Of a stretch of 30,210 nt of DNA, positions 1-8,092 are shown in pieces. The position numbers and the translations under genes are program-made. Source of the DNA: CAYTTA01 sp964440655 (GTDB taxonomy: Bacteria > Bacteroidota > Rhodothermia > Balneolales > Balneolaceae). A model generated the notes under the pieces. It worked only from the letters and a program-made list of their open reading frames with translations, ran no database searches and was not told the origin of the DNA. Within the stretch, counting starts at the first letter, position 1; every line of letters begins with the position of its first letter. The stretch lies in assembly GCA_964440655.1 (NCBI GenBank), contig CAYTTA010000026.1, forward strand, positions 1 through 30,210, written 5' to 3'.

Positions 1-710
1 TCGGCCTGTCGTACCTGCGGACGGAGATTCTCCACCTGAACACTGGTCCGGATCAGATCGAACTCCGGGGCAACCTGCTGCTCCACCATGGACCGGACCA
101 GCTGAAGGTTCTCTTCACGCTGCTGCAGGCTTCTCTCCAGGGCTCCGAGGGACTCCTCCGCCAGCAGGATGTTGATATAGGCCCGCTGTACCTCGGTCAC
201 AATCTCCTGCCTGCTCGCATCAAGCATTCTGCGGCGCAGTTCACGTCCCGCCTCGGAGAGGGAGACCCCTCGGATCAGCTGCGCATTGAAAAGAGGCAGG
301 GTGACCTGTGCATTGATATTCAGAGTGTGGGTGGTGCCGACTTTCAGAACATCACCGAACGGGCTGCCGGGTGGAAGAAAAATTACCGGAAGCTGGATGT
401 TGTTCTGATACTCTGCATCCAGCTGGGCCTGCGGAAGGAATCCGGAGCGTGCCTGCCGGACGGCCGATTCGGAGATCCGGAGCTCAAATTCGGCATCCCG
501 TACCGGCCGGCTCCGATCCAGAGCCCGTTCGATGGCCTCTTCCAGGGACAGAATCAACGGACCTTCCGGAGACACCGCTCCCGTTGCCGGCCGGATGTCT
601 GGAATCGTCGACTGCGTGGTGAAGGACGCCGCCTGAACGGCTAAAGCCGACGGCTGGAGAAGAAGGATGGTTGACAGAGAGAATAGGAGATGTCGCAAAT
701 GGATGGTCAT
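1..710 (-). CDS. TolC-family outer membrane efflux protein, 3' end outside window
   Basis: About 236 N-terminal residues are present and the frame runs open through the left edge. The ATG is at 708-710. The protein begins with a signal peptide (MTIHLRHLLFSLSTILLLQP, then a polar stretch), followed by the TolC-type repeat start LILSLEEAIERALDRSRPVR, an amphipathic helix rich in A, R and Q, and a beta-strand pair ending in the family-typical VTLPLF. A long second helix (RRAYI-like; EVQRAYINILLAEESL) follows. Members form the trimeric outer-membrane channel of RND, MFS or ABC efflux systems. It lies 30 bases downstream of a TetR gene on the same strand, so a TetR-TolC-(adaptor-pump) operon is likely; the adaptor and pump would lie to the left, outside the window. 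The family call is firm; the substrate is unknown. Confidence 0.88.
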   Translation of the reverse strand, partial: MTIHLRHLLFSLSTILLLQPSALAVQAASFTTQSTIPDIRPATGAVSPEGPLILSLEEAIERALDRSRPVRDAEFELRISESAVRQARSGFLPQAQLDAEYQNNIQLPVIFLPPGSPFGDVLKVGTTHTLNINAQVTLPLFNAQLIRGVSLSEAGRELRRRMLDASRQEIVTEVQRAYINILLAEESLGALERSLQQREENLQLVRSMVEQQVAPEFDLIRTSVQVENLRPQVRQA

Positions 711-740
711 AACGGCTTGCCTGCTGCATTGGTGGGAAGA

Positions 741-1439
741 TCATTTCAAAGGACTGTCGATGGAAAGAGAGGAGAGTTCCGACCGTTTTATCTCGAGACG
801 ATCCATCGTCCGGGCCAGAAGATCCGCCCCTTCGCCGGTTACGATCCCCCGTATAAAGAGAATGAAGATGTGCCGGAAGAGGGTTGCCCGGGGATAGGAG
901 GAGAGGGGAAACAGATCATAGTTGGACATGTGATCGAGCTGGACCAGAAGCAGCCGTGAGATGATATCCACATCCAGATCGTCGAGGAACAGCCCTTCAT
1001 CGATCCCTCTCCGGATCAGGGCGGTCACCTGCCCGTAGTAATCCACTTCGCGGTTCATACGGATCAGCCGGGAGGATTCAGGAAAGTAGCGCTCCACATC
1101 CACGAAGAAGACCGGATTGAGTTTCTCCAGTTCCTGGATCTGCCAGAGCATCAGGGTGATCATCCCGTCTATGACATTGGGCGCCTCATCGAGAATCTTC
1201 TTCCGGATCAGTTCCGACTGCTCCATCCTGCGGCTCAACGCATGAAAAAGAATCGAGCTCTTGCTGTCATAGTGGGCATAGAGGGTTTTCTTGGACATCC
1301 CGAGTGCCCGGGCGATTTCGTCCATCGTCACACTCTGAACTCCCTGTTTGCGAAAGAGTTCATACGCGGTTGATAGAATCCGCTCCTTGATCTGCCGGTC
1401 CGTTTCTTCGGATGCGCTGGTTCCTGTGCGGTTCCCCAT
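741..1439 (-). CDS. TetR/AcrR-family transcriptional regulator
   Basis: A protein of 232 residues. I chose the ATG at 1437-1439 because AGGAGG lies 7 bases before it; an open frame extends 42 codons further upstream but lacks such a site. Residues about 15-60 form the TetR DNA-binding domain: a first helix (IKERILSTAYELFRKQG), the VTMDEIARALGMSKKTLYAHY helix-turn-helix, and the following F/L-rich helix. The remaining ~170 residues are the variable ligand-binding and dimerisation domain, with no cofactor motif that I can see. The gene reads into a TolC-family gene 30 bases downstream, so it most likely represses an efflux operon that includes itself. The ligand cannot be told from the sequence. 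Confidence 0.92.
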   Translation of the reverse strand: MGNRTGTSASEETDRQIKERILSTAYELFRKQGVQSVTMDEIARALGMSKKTLYAHYDSKSSILFHALSRRMEQSELIRKKILDEAPNVIDGMITLMLWQIQELEKLNPVFFVDVERYFPESSRLIRMNREVDYYGQVTALIRRGIDEGLFLDDLDVDIISRLLLVQLDHMSNYDLFPLSSYPRATLFRHIFILFIRGIVTGEGADLLARTMDRLEIKRSELSSLSIDSPLK

Positions 1440-1475
1440 CCTGTTTCCTCCTGAATATTGAAAAGTGATCAGATC

Positions 1476-1520
1476 CAAATATACCCAGGAAACTTTAAAA
1501 ACGCACTGAGTTTTCAAATG
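1476..1520 (-). promoter_or_regulatory. Candidate promoter and operator of the left tetR-tolC operon
   Basis: On the minus strand, TATATTTG (complement of 1476-1483) matches the TAnnTTTG -7 element of Bacteroidota promoters; a good -33 TTTG at the right spacing is not evident. Just upstream, 1492-1520 is an imperfect inverted repeat with 11-base arms (ACTTTAAAAAC and GTTTTCAAATG on the plus strand, 8 of 11 pairs) around a 7-base spacer, which is the size and form of a TetR operator. The regulatory role is an inference from position. Confidence 0.35.
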
Positions 1521-1715
1521 TTTTTTTGAGGAGGCCGGATGATTCTGTTTCAGACCCGGAAGCATGAATCTGTTCCAGCCTCAGGAAGGTAAAACAAGGT
1601 TTCTTGTCCGGTTCTCAAAGCCTTTGTATTATGGCGTGCAGAATGCCGGGCCGGCCATGAGAATGATTTGACCAGCATTGTGTTGTGAAGAGGGAGCATC
1701 AGAACGGGAAGATCC

Positions 1716-2090
1716 ATGACAAGGAAAGTATTTATTGTCGAAGACAACCTGATTCTCAGCCTCCTCTACAAAAGCTATATGGAGAAAATCGGGTTCGAGG
1801 TGGCAGCCGAACTGATCCGGGGCGAAGAGGCTGTCCGGATGGTCCGGTCTGCGAAACCGGATCTGATACTGATGGATATCGCTCTTGAGGGGGAGATGGA
1901 TGGTATTGAAGCGATGAAACAGATCCGTCAGTTCTCCACTGTTCCGGTCATCTATGTCACCGGGAACTCGGATCCCCGTCATTTAAGAAAGGCGGAAGGC
2001 ACCGGCTATCTCGACTATCTGATCAAACCGGTTGATTTTCAGGCCCTCAAGGCGTCCATCGACAAATACTTCTTGATAGAGAATTTCTGA
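1716..2090 (+). CDS. Stand-alone receiver-domain response regulator
   Basis: A protein of 124 residues that is a single CheY-like receiver domain with no output domain. The acidic pair is E9-D10 (VFIVEDN), the phospho-acceptor is D54 (LILMDIAL), the conserved Thr is T82 (IYVTGN) and the conserved Lys is K104 in LIKPVD. Within receiver families, the LILMDIAL...MDG...VPVIYVTG pattern resembles regulators found with PAS/hybrid kinases. No kinase is adjacent. The next gene, 41 bases downstream on the same strand, encodes an M1 peptidase, so co-transcription is possible, but I see no functional link. The orphan PAS kinase near 27.4-28.7 kb is one possible partner; this is speculation. Confidence 0.9.
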   Translation: MTRKVFIVEDNLILSLLYKSYMEKIGFEVAAELIRGEEAVRMVRSAKPDLILMDIALEGEMDGIEAMKQIRQFSTVPVIYVTGNSDPRHLRKAEGTGYLDYLIKPVDFQALKASIDKYFLIENF

Positions 2091-2131
2091 TACTTAGAGA
2101 ACTCTGACCGGTTCCACATAATCCTCCGGAC

Positions 2132-4162
2132 ATGACCAAAAAGCACCCGATTTCATTTCTGTTATCTCTTACAGGACTCCTTCTACTGATTACGGGTGCC
2201 TGTCAGACCACCGGATCCCTGCAGGATGAACTGCCCCGCCTCCAACCCGGAGAGGTGGACTACCCCAATCTTCAGCGTCCGGTACCCAATCCGATCGAAA
2301 TTCCTTTCAACTACCAGTATGCGATCGGTCAGGGAACCCGCTCCCAGGACGGCTCGCCTGGGGAGGCCTACTGGCAGAATGAATCCCGCTACCGGCTCCG
2401 TGCCAAACTTGTCCCGGATGAGAACCGGGTAAATGGTTCGGCCCGCATCATCTACAAAAACAACTCCCCCTTCAGTCTTGAACAGATGGTGATGGAGCTT
2501 GCACAGAATCTTCACCTGGAAGGGACAATCCGGAAGGAATCGGCCGAAGTGACGGGCGGAATGGAGCTTCTGAGAGTTTCTGTTGCCGGCGAGGAGCTTG
2601 ACCCTATCGATGAAACCAATCCCAATTATCAGGGGGAACCGGGTTTTCTGGTTGATGCCACGCGGCTTCTTCTTGTGCTGAACCAGACTGTTTTTCCGGG
2701 GGACTCCATTGAGATCGAAATGGAGTGGACCTTTATTGTCCCCGAGCAGGGAGCCGGCGGCAGGATGGGCCGGAGCAGGGACAACCTCTTCTTCATCTCC
2801 TACTGGTACCCCCAGATGATGGTCTATGATGATGTGAACGGCTGGTTTATCGACCCCTTCCTCGGCAACGCGGAGTTTTACCATGAATTTGCCGATTACG
2901 AGCTGGAGGTTGTTGCCCCGGACAACTGGCTGATCATGGGAACCGGAGAATTTCTGAATCCCGAAGAGGTCCTGGCCGAACATGTCTATCAACGCTACCT
3001 GCAGGCCGGAGAGAGCGATGAGGTGATCACGATCGTGGGGGAATCGGATCTGGGGGCGGCAACCCGGCACAACTCCGACGGCCTGCTCACCTGGAAGTTT
3101 TCCGCGAATAAAGTGCGGGATGTCGCCTTCAGCGCCATGCGCGAATCGATCTGGGACGGAACCCGGGCACCGGTCGGAGACCGGGACGGAGATGGAATTC
3201 CGGACTACACCCGGATTCATTCCTTCTACCGGAGCGACGCCTCTCACTGGCCGCAACAGGCGGAGTTCTCACAGCATTCGATCTCCTTCCTCTCTGAATA
3301 TCTGGAGTATCCCTATCCCTGGCCCCACATGACCTCGATAGAGGGAGCCGGCATTATCGGCGGCGGGATGGAGTACCCGATGATCACCCTGATCGGTTCG
3401 TACGAACACCTCGGACCGGAGGATCTGCACGAAGTGACCGCCCATGAGTTCGCACACATGTGGGTGCCGATGATTGTCAACCCCAATGAACGCCGGTTCA
3501 CCTGGTTTGATGAGGGATTCACCTCCTTCAACACCCACCAGACAATGGCCGACCGCTATCCCCTCACCAACCTTGATCTTTTCCAGCCCTACCTGCGGAT
3601 TGCCGGAACTCATCTGGAGGGGCCGATCATGCGGTGGTCCGACTACCACTACCCCGGCCCCGCCTATGGGATTGCCTCTTATCCCAAACCCGCTTCCATT
3701 CTCACAGCGCTGCAGGGAGTGATCGGGGAGGAACGGTTCCGGGAAGCTTACCTTACCTTTCTGAAGGAGTGGGAATACAGGCATCCCTATCCGTGGGATT
3801 TCTTCCGGACGGTGGAGAGAGTGGCCGGACAGGATCTGGAGTGGTTCTGGAGAAGCTGGTATTACGAGACCTGGGTGCTCGATCAGGGAATCGGAGAGGT
3901 GGAGCAGACCGATGCAGGCTATCGTGTCGAGATCATCGACTATGGCGAGATTCCGATGCCGGTTCACCTTCTCATCACACTGCAGGACGGAACGGAGATC
4001 CGCCGGGAAGTTCCGGTCGATGGCTGGCTCCGTGGGCAGACCCGCCAGGAGATCCTGTTAGAGACCGATCAGCCCCTCTCCTCCATCATTATCGATCCGG
4101 ATCTCCGGTATCCCGACATCAACCGCTCCAACAACAGCTGGGTGCCGCAGGACTCCCCCTGA
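2132..4162 (+). CDS. M1-family zinc metallopeptidase, probable lipoprotein
   Basis: A protein of 676 residues. The N-terminus is a signal sequence with a hydrophobic core and a lipobox-like TGAC ending at C24; Thr at -3 is unusual, so lipidation is probable, not certain. The gluzincin active site is complete: HEFAH at 438-442 provides two zinc ligands and the general base, and E461 in WFDEGF is the third ligand (HEXXH-X18-E). The substrate-binding GAMEN-like motif is GGGMEYP at 410-416. The N-terminal ~230 residues match the beta-rich domain of M1 enzymes, and the region after 480 matches the helical domain. Such envelope-anchored M1 proteins are common in Bacteroidota and relatives and are predicted aminopeptidases. 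Peptide specificity cannot be read from the sequence. Confidence 0.93.
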   Translation: MTKKHPISFLLSLTGLLLLITGACQTTGSLQDELPRLQPGEVDYPNLQRPVPNPIEIPFNYQYAIGQGTRSQDGSPGEAYWQNESRYRLRAKLVPDENRVNGSARIIYKNNSPFSLEQMVMELAQNLHLEGTIRKESAEVTGGMELLRVSVAGEELDPIDETNPNYQGEPGFLVDATRLLLVLNQTVFPGDSIEIEMEWTFIVPEQGAGGRMGRSRDNLFFISYWYPQMMVYDDVNGWFIDPFLGNAEFYHEFADYELEVVAPDNWLIMGTGEFLNPEEVLAEHVYQRYLQAGESDEVITIVGESDLGAATRHNSDGLLTWKFSANKVRDVAFSAMRESIWDGTRAPVGDRDGDGIPDYTRIHSFYRSDASHWPQQAEFSQHSISFLSEYLEYPYPWPHMTSIEGAGIIGGGMEYPMITLIGSYEHLGPEDLHEVTAHEFAHMWVPMIVNPNERRFTWFDEGFTSFNTHQTMADRYPLTNLDLFQPYLRIAGTHLEGPIMRWSDYHYPGPAYGIASYPKPASILTALQGVIGEERFREAYLTFLKEWEYRHPYPWDFFRTVERVAGQDLEWFWRSWYYETWVLDQGIGEVEQTDAGYRVEIIDYGEIPMPVHLLITLQDGTEIRREVPVDGWLRGQTRQEILLETDQPLSSIIIDPDLRYPDINRSNNSWVPQDSP

Positions 4163-4253
4163 AAGGGAATCCGCAAACCTGCCATGTCCCAATGCAAGCC
4201 AGATGTAAAAAGAGGTTTACAGAGCGGCGTCTTTGTAACTTTTTGCAGAACTT

Positions 4254-4302
4254 TTGGCGATACTGAAGAGTTATCGCACAATAGATGCCCTGACCAGGGC
4301 AT
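4254..4302 (+). promoter_or_regulatory. Candidate promoter with adjacent perfect palindrome upstream of kinase-regulator pair
   Basis: TTGGCG (4254-4259) and CACAAT (4277-4282) are separated by 17 bases and could be a -35/-10 pair. Directly after it, 4285-4302 is a perfect palindrome, ATGCCCTG-AC-CAGGGCAT, 30 bases before the kinase ATG. A second inverted repeat, TGTAAA-N6-TTTACA, lies at 4204-4221. These could be binding sites for the regulator encoded in the same operon, or a 5' leader hairpin. No function has been shown. Confidence 0.35.
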
Positions 4303-4332
4303 GCAGAAAGAGCGGCTGAAGAGGGCAGTGTC

Positions 4333-6015
4333 ATGAAAAATAGCAGATCACTCCGCCTCATCTCCTTCGGCATCGGGCTGATTGCGGTCGTCGCTCTTAC
4401 AGGAATGAACATCTATTCCCTGTATGAGTTGCGGGACAATACCATCCAGACAGCCCGTGACAACAAGAAGGATCAGATAGAGGAGTTCACCTACCAGGTA
4501 CGACACCGGTTTTTCCGGCCCTTCCGGGGAATACGTCTTCTCGACACGGAGTACCTCCGGGAGTATTATGAAGAGCACCGCAGCTTTCCCAAGAACTTCC
4601 GGGATGTGCTTTCCGCCGCGAGTCAGGACTCCATCTTCAGCCGGATCTACTACTCTCCCCAGCAGGAGGATCACTGCCTGGATCCGCGGCAACCGATCTT
4701 TGAGTTTCGTCCGGAGCTGGAGGATTTCCTGCAAATTGACGGTGTTCCTGAACCGGTCTGCAACGGACTGGGACTGGCCCGCTCCCGCATGAAGGTTCTG
4801 ATCAATGACTACCGGTGGAACAACAAGGTGACATTCGACACCCACCGGAGCATGACCCTCTCTATTATCGATCTCACCCGGAGAGAGGTGACCGGGCATC
4901 TGATTTTTATCATCGACCGTGATTATCTGGTGAATGACTACCTCTCCAGAAAGCTTGCAGAACAGTTCGGCCCGGCTGATCAGACCGGTATGGTTGTCTG
5001 GCTCAGGGATTTTATGAACGAGGAGACGCTTGCCAGCTCCGACCCCCTTCAGGAGTACAGCCGCGATCGTGTGGATCTGCGTCAGCGTTTTCCCGAGCTT
5101 CTGGACAACTGGGTCCTCTACGCCGGTATCCTCTCACCTCCCGCTCTGGCTTCCGGTGCGTCGATTACAGGAAATCTGATCGTGCTCGGTTTCGCGGTAT
5201 TGACCCTCTTCGGAGCTTTTCTCTTCATGTACATTACAGCGAAACGGGAACGGGAGCTTGCCCAGAGGCAGGCCGGTTTTCTTGCCAATGTAACTCATGA
5301 ACTGAAGACTCCCCTCGCAGCCATGCAGGCGGCGGGTGAAAATCTGGCCGACGGACGGGTTACGGAAACCGATCGGATCCGCACCTACGGGGAGCACATC
5401 TACAAACAGACCCTCCGGCTGGGTGAGATGATTGACCGGCTGCTCGATGTTGCCCGCACCGATTCGGAAGTGAAAATAGCGTCCGGGTCCGGACCGGTCC
5501 CGCTTCAGGAACTGCTTCGAAGCTATTATGAGACCCACCGTACTTTTGTCACCTCCAAGGGGTTTGAATTCAAACTGGAAATCGAACCCGACCTGCCGCC
5601 GGTTTCAATCTCAAGGGATGACTTTTTCACCATCCTCGGGAACCTGGTGGACAACGCCCTCAAATACAGTCGGGACGAGAAGCAGATCTCCATCGCACTT
5701 CGCGGCACTCCGGGCCATGTTGTACTGAGCGTTTCGGACCGCGGGATCGGTATTCCGAAAGAGGCGCACCGCCGCATCTTTGAAAAGTTCTACCGTCTGG
5801 AAGATTCCATGACTGCAAAAACGAAGGGACACGGGCTCGGCCTCTCCATTGTCCGTACCCGTGTGGAATCGGCCGGCGGCACGATCTCGGTGGAAAGCAA
5901 TCATTCGGGGGGGACAACGTTTACCATTCGATTCCCTGCCGCCGGCAAACCGGCCGCCGTAACAGAGGAGAAGAGGGAAACCGAAAAATTGCATGCCCCT
6001 GCCTATGCAGAGTGA
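4333..6015 (+). CDS. Membrane sensor histidine kinase
   Basis: A protein of 560 residues. A first membrane segment (about 9-31) and a second (about 279-301) enclose a ~245-residue periplasmic sensor region of no recognised fold. No HAMP domain follows; the second segment leads through a short charged linker (AKRERELAQRQ) straight into the HisKA dimerisation helix with H322 in NVTHELKTPLAAMQ. The ATPase domain shows the N box (NLVDNALKYS), G1 (SDRGIGIP), F box (EKFYRLED) and G2 (GHGLGLSIV). The gene overlaps the following OmpR-type regulator frame by 23 bases, so the two are a translationally coupled two-component system. AGAGG lies upstream of the ATG. The signal sensed is unknown. Confidence 0.93.
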   Translation: MKNSRSLRLISFGIGLIAVVALTGMNIYSLYELRDNTIQTARDNKKDQIEEFTYQVRHRFFRPFRGIRLLDTEYLREYYEEHRSFPKNFRDVLSAASQDSIFSRIYYSPQQEDHCLDPRQPIFEFRPELEDFLQIDGVPEPVCNGLGLARSRMKVLINDYRWNNKVTFDTHRSMTLSIIDLTRREVTGHLIFIIDRDYLVNDYLSRKLAEQFGPADQTGMVVWLRDFMNEETLASSDPLQEYSRDRVDLRQRFPELLDNWVLYAGILSPPALASGASITGNLIVLGFAVLTLFGAFLFMYITAKRERELAQRQAGFLANVTHELKTPLAAMQAAGENLADGRVTETDRIRTYGEHIYKQTLRLGEMIDRLLDVARTDSEVKIASGSGPVPLQELLRSYYETHRTFVTSKGFEFKLEIEPDLPPVSISRDDFFTILGNLVDNALKYSRDEKQISIALRGTPGHVVLSVSDRGIGIPKEAHRRIFEKFYRLEDSMTAKTKGHGLGLSIVRTRVESAGGTISVESNHSGGTTFTIRFPAAGKPAAVTEEKRETEKLHAPAYAE

Positions 6016-6709
6016 TTCCCCCCGAAAAATCCTGATTGTCGAGGACGAACCAAGCCTGGTCTTCACCCTCCGGGATACACTGGAAAGCGAAGGGTATCAG
6101 GTTCATGTGGTGGAAGAGGGAACCGCCGCTGTAGAGGAGGTGCGCAACATCAATCCTGATCTGATGCTGTTGGATCTGATGCTCCCCGGCAAGAGCGGTT
6201 ACGACATCTGCAGGGAGATCCGGGAACTGGAGTACACTTTCCCCATCATCATGCTCACCGCAAGGGATCAGGAGATCGACAAGGTGACCGGGCTCAATAT
6301 CGGTGCGGACGACTATCTGACCAAACCGTTCGGAGTAAAAGAGCTTCTTGCCAGGATCAATGCCCGGCTGCGTCGGGCGGAGATGCAGAAAAAGCCGGCC
6401 GTGAGTGAAATCCAGCTCGGGCCGGTTCATATCGACCTGCTTTCATCACGGGTGAAACGCCCCGGGGAAGAGAGAGTCTCCCTTACCAGCCGGGAGGTGG
6501 AACTGATCCGCTACTTTTTGGCGCGGGTAAACGAACCGGTTACCCGGGATGAGCTGCTGGAGAAGGTCTGGAGATACGATTACCGCAGCAACACCCGCAC
6601 GGTCGATGTCCACATCTCCAAGTTGAGAGCCAAGATCGAGATCTCCCCTGAAGAGCCCCGCTATCTGGTGACTCTGCACGGAATCGGGTACATGCTCAAG
6701 GAGGTCTGA
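5993..6709 (+). CDS. OmpR/PhoB-type response regulator
   Basis: A protein of 238 residues. The receiver domain (about 11-130) has E17-D18-E19, the phospho-acceptor D61 (LMLLDLMLPG), the Thr of IIMLTARD and the Lys of LTKPFG. The C-terminal winged helix (about 150-238) contains LTSREVELIRYF and the recognition-helix region NTRTVDVHISKLRAKI, ending in GIGYMLK, typical of the OmpR family. The start at 5993 lies inside the kinase gene; an in-frame ATG at 6005 is an alternative. It is the cognate regulator of the preceding kinase. The stop is followed after 3 bases by the convergent end of rarA, with no terminator visible between them. Confidence 0.94.
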   Translation: MPLPMQSDSPRKILIVEDEPSLVFTLRDTLESEGYQVHVVEEGTAAVEEVRNINPDLMLLDLMLPGKSGYDICREIRELEYTFPIIMLTARDQEIDKVTGLNIGADDYLTKPFGVKELLARINARLRRAEMQKKPAVSEIQLGPVHIDLLSSRVKRPGEERVSLTSREVELIRYFLARVNEPVTRDELLEKVWRYDYRSNTRTVDVHISKLRAKIEISPEEPRYLVTLHGIGYMLKEV

Positions 6710-6712
6710 ACG

Positions 6713-8086
6713 CTACCCTTTGCCGGATCCCTTTCCGGATCGGCTCTCCCTGATCTGTCGGAGCCGTTCCCAGAGTCGGGCCTCCCTTCCTTCCCCCCCT
6801 GGCTCATACCATCCCTTCTCTTTCAGCTCATCCGGCAGATACTGTTGTTCCACCCACCCCCGGGGCCATGAGTGAGGGTACTTGTAATCATCCGATGCAT
6901 TTTTCACATCCAGATAACGGGAAGCCAGGGTATTGGCCGTCTTGTCTTTCAGATGAGGCGGAACCTTCCCGATTCCTTTCTTCCGGATCTCGCTGCCGAC
7001 CTGAAAGATCGCTCCGGTACTGTTGCTCTTCGGGCAGAGGGCGAGAAAAATACAGGCATGAGCGAGAAAATAGAACCCCTCGGGGAAGCCGGTCTTGATG
7101 AAAGCCTCATGAGCGGCATTCACAACCGAAATGGCGTAGGGATCGGCCATCCCCACATCCTCCGATGCAAATATGAGCATCCGGCGGAATATGAAATTGG
7201 GATCCTCTCCACCCTCCAGCATGGCACTCATCCAGTAGAGAGCCGCATCCACATCGGAACCCCTCATTGACTTGATGAACGCCGAAGCGTAGTGGTAATG
7301 CTCATCTCCGGTCCGGTCGTACCGTACGTTTCTCCGCTGGATCGATTCCCGGGCAATCTCCAGGTCGATCCGGATCTTGCCGTCCCGATCCCGTGGAGTC
7401 GAGAGGGCCGCCACCTCAAGCGCATTCAACGCATTGCGAATATCCCCTCCCGCATACTCGGCCAGGTGATCCACCGCCTCATCGGTGATCTCCACCGGAA
7501 GATATCCGATTCCTCTCTCCTTCTCCCTGAGCGCACGCCGGATCATCGTCTCCACATGCACGCGGCTTAGCGGATAGAGCTCAAAGAGCTGGCATCGGGA
7601 AAGAAGGGGGCTAACCAGGGAGTAGAAAGGGTTCTCGGTGGTGGCTCCGACCAGGGTGATGACACCCGATTCCAGATGCGGGAGTAGGGCATCCTGCTGG
7701 GCCCGGTTCCAGCGATGGATCTCGTCAACAAAAAGGATCGTTTTCCGTCCGTCCGCTTTTTTTTGCTGTTCGGCACGGAGCACCACGTTCTTCAGCTCCT
7801 TGATTCCATCCAGCACGGCATTGATCACCTCAAAGCGGGCATCAATCTCCCTGGAGATGACATGGGCGAGTGTTGTCTTGCCCGAGCTGGGAGGTCCGTA
7901 AAAGATCAGGGATCCGATCACTCCGCTCTCGATCATCCGGCGAAGCATTTTTCCCTCTCCCACCAGATGTTCCTGACCGACAAACTCCTCAAGGGAGTCC
8001 GGCCTCATCCGCGTGGCAAGAGGTTCATTTCCTGTAGAGTGGCCGTGTTCTGCCTCTTTCGGGCTGTACTGTTCAAAAAGATCCAT
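6713..8086 (-). CDS. rarA: Replication-associated recombination protein A (RarA/MgsA AAA+ ATPase)
   Basis: A protein of 457 residues, the usual length for the family. The N-terminus MDLFEQ and RMRPDSLEEFVGQEHLVG are typical. Walker A is GPPSSGKT (64-71), Walker B is LFVDEIHRWNRAQQDALLPH, and sensor 1 is GATTENP. The C-terminal half carries the tetramerisation region (ALYWMSAMLEGGEDPNFIFR; ASEDVGMADPYA). RarA/MgsA is related to clamp-loader subunits and acts at stalled replication forks and single-stranded DNA gaps. The start codon is 6 bases after the stop of the upstream acidic protein, so the two form an operon. Its 3' end is 3 bases from the stop of the convergent regulator gene. Confidence 0.95.
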   Translation of the reverse strand: MDLFEQYSPKEAEHGHSTGNEPLATRMRPDSLEEFVGQEHLVGEGKMLRRMIESGVIGSLIFYGPPSSGKTTLAHVISREIDARFEVINAVLDGIKELKNVVLRAEQQKKADGRKTILFVDEIHRWNRAQQDALLPHLESGVITLVGATTENPFYSLVSPLLSRCQLFELYPLSRVHVETMIRRALREKERGIGYLPVEITDEAVDHLAEYAGGDIRNALNALEVAALSTPRDRDGKIRIDLEIARESIQRRNVRYDRTGDEHYHYASAFIKSMRGSDVDAALYWMSAMLEGGEDPNFIFRRMLIFASEDVGMADPYAISVVNAAHEAFIKTGFPEGFYFLAHACIFLALCPKSNSTGAIFQVGSEIRKKGIGKVPPHLKDKTANTLASRYLDVKNASDDYKYPHSWPRGWVEQQYLPDELKEKGWYEPGGEGREARLWERLRQIRESRSGKGSGKG

Positions 8087-8092
8087 GAGGGG

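Noticed and set aside
327..959. Small plus-strand open frames over the left tolC and tetR genes
   Set aside because: They overlap well-supported minus-strand genes, have no recognisable domains and no convincing starts.
1632..1646. A GG-N10-GC pair (TGGCGTGCAGAATGC) before the receiver-domain gene, as a fourth sigma-54 promoter
   Set aside because: The spacing fits but the boxes are poor (GCG for GCA, and ATGC for TTGC). It lies farther from the start codon than the three chaperone sites and is likely chance.
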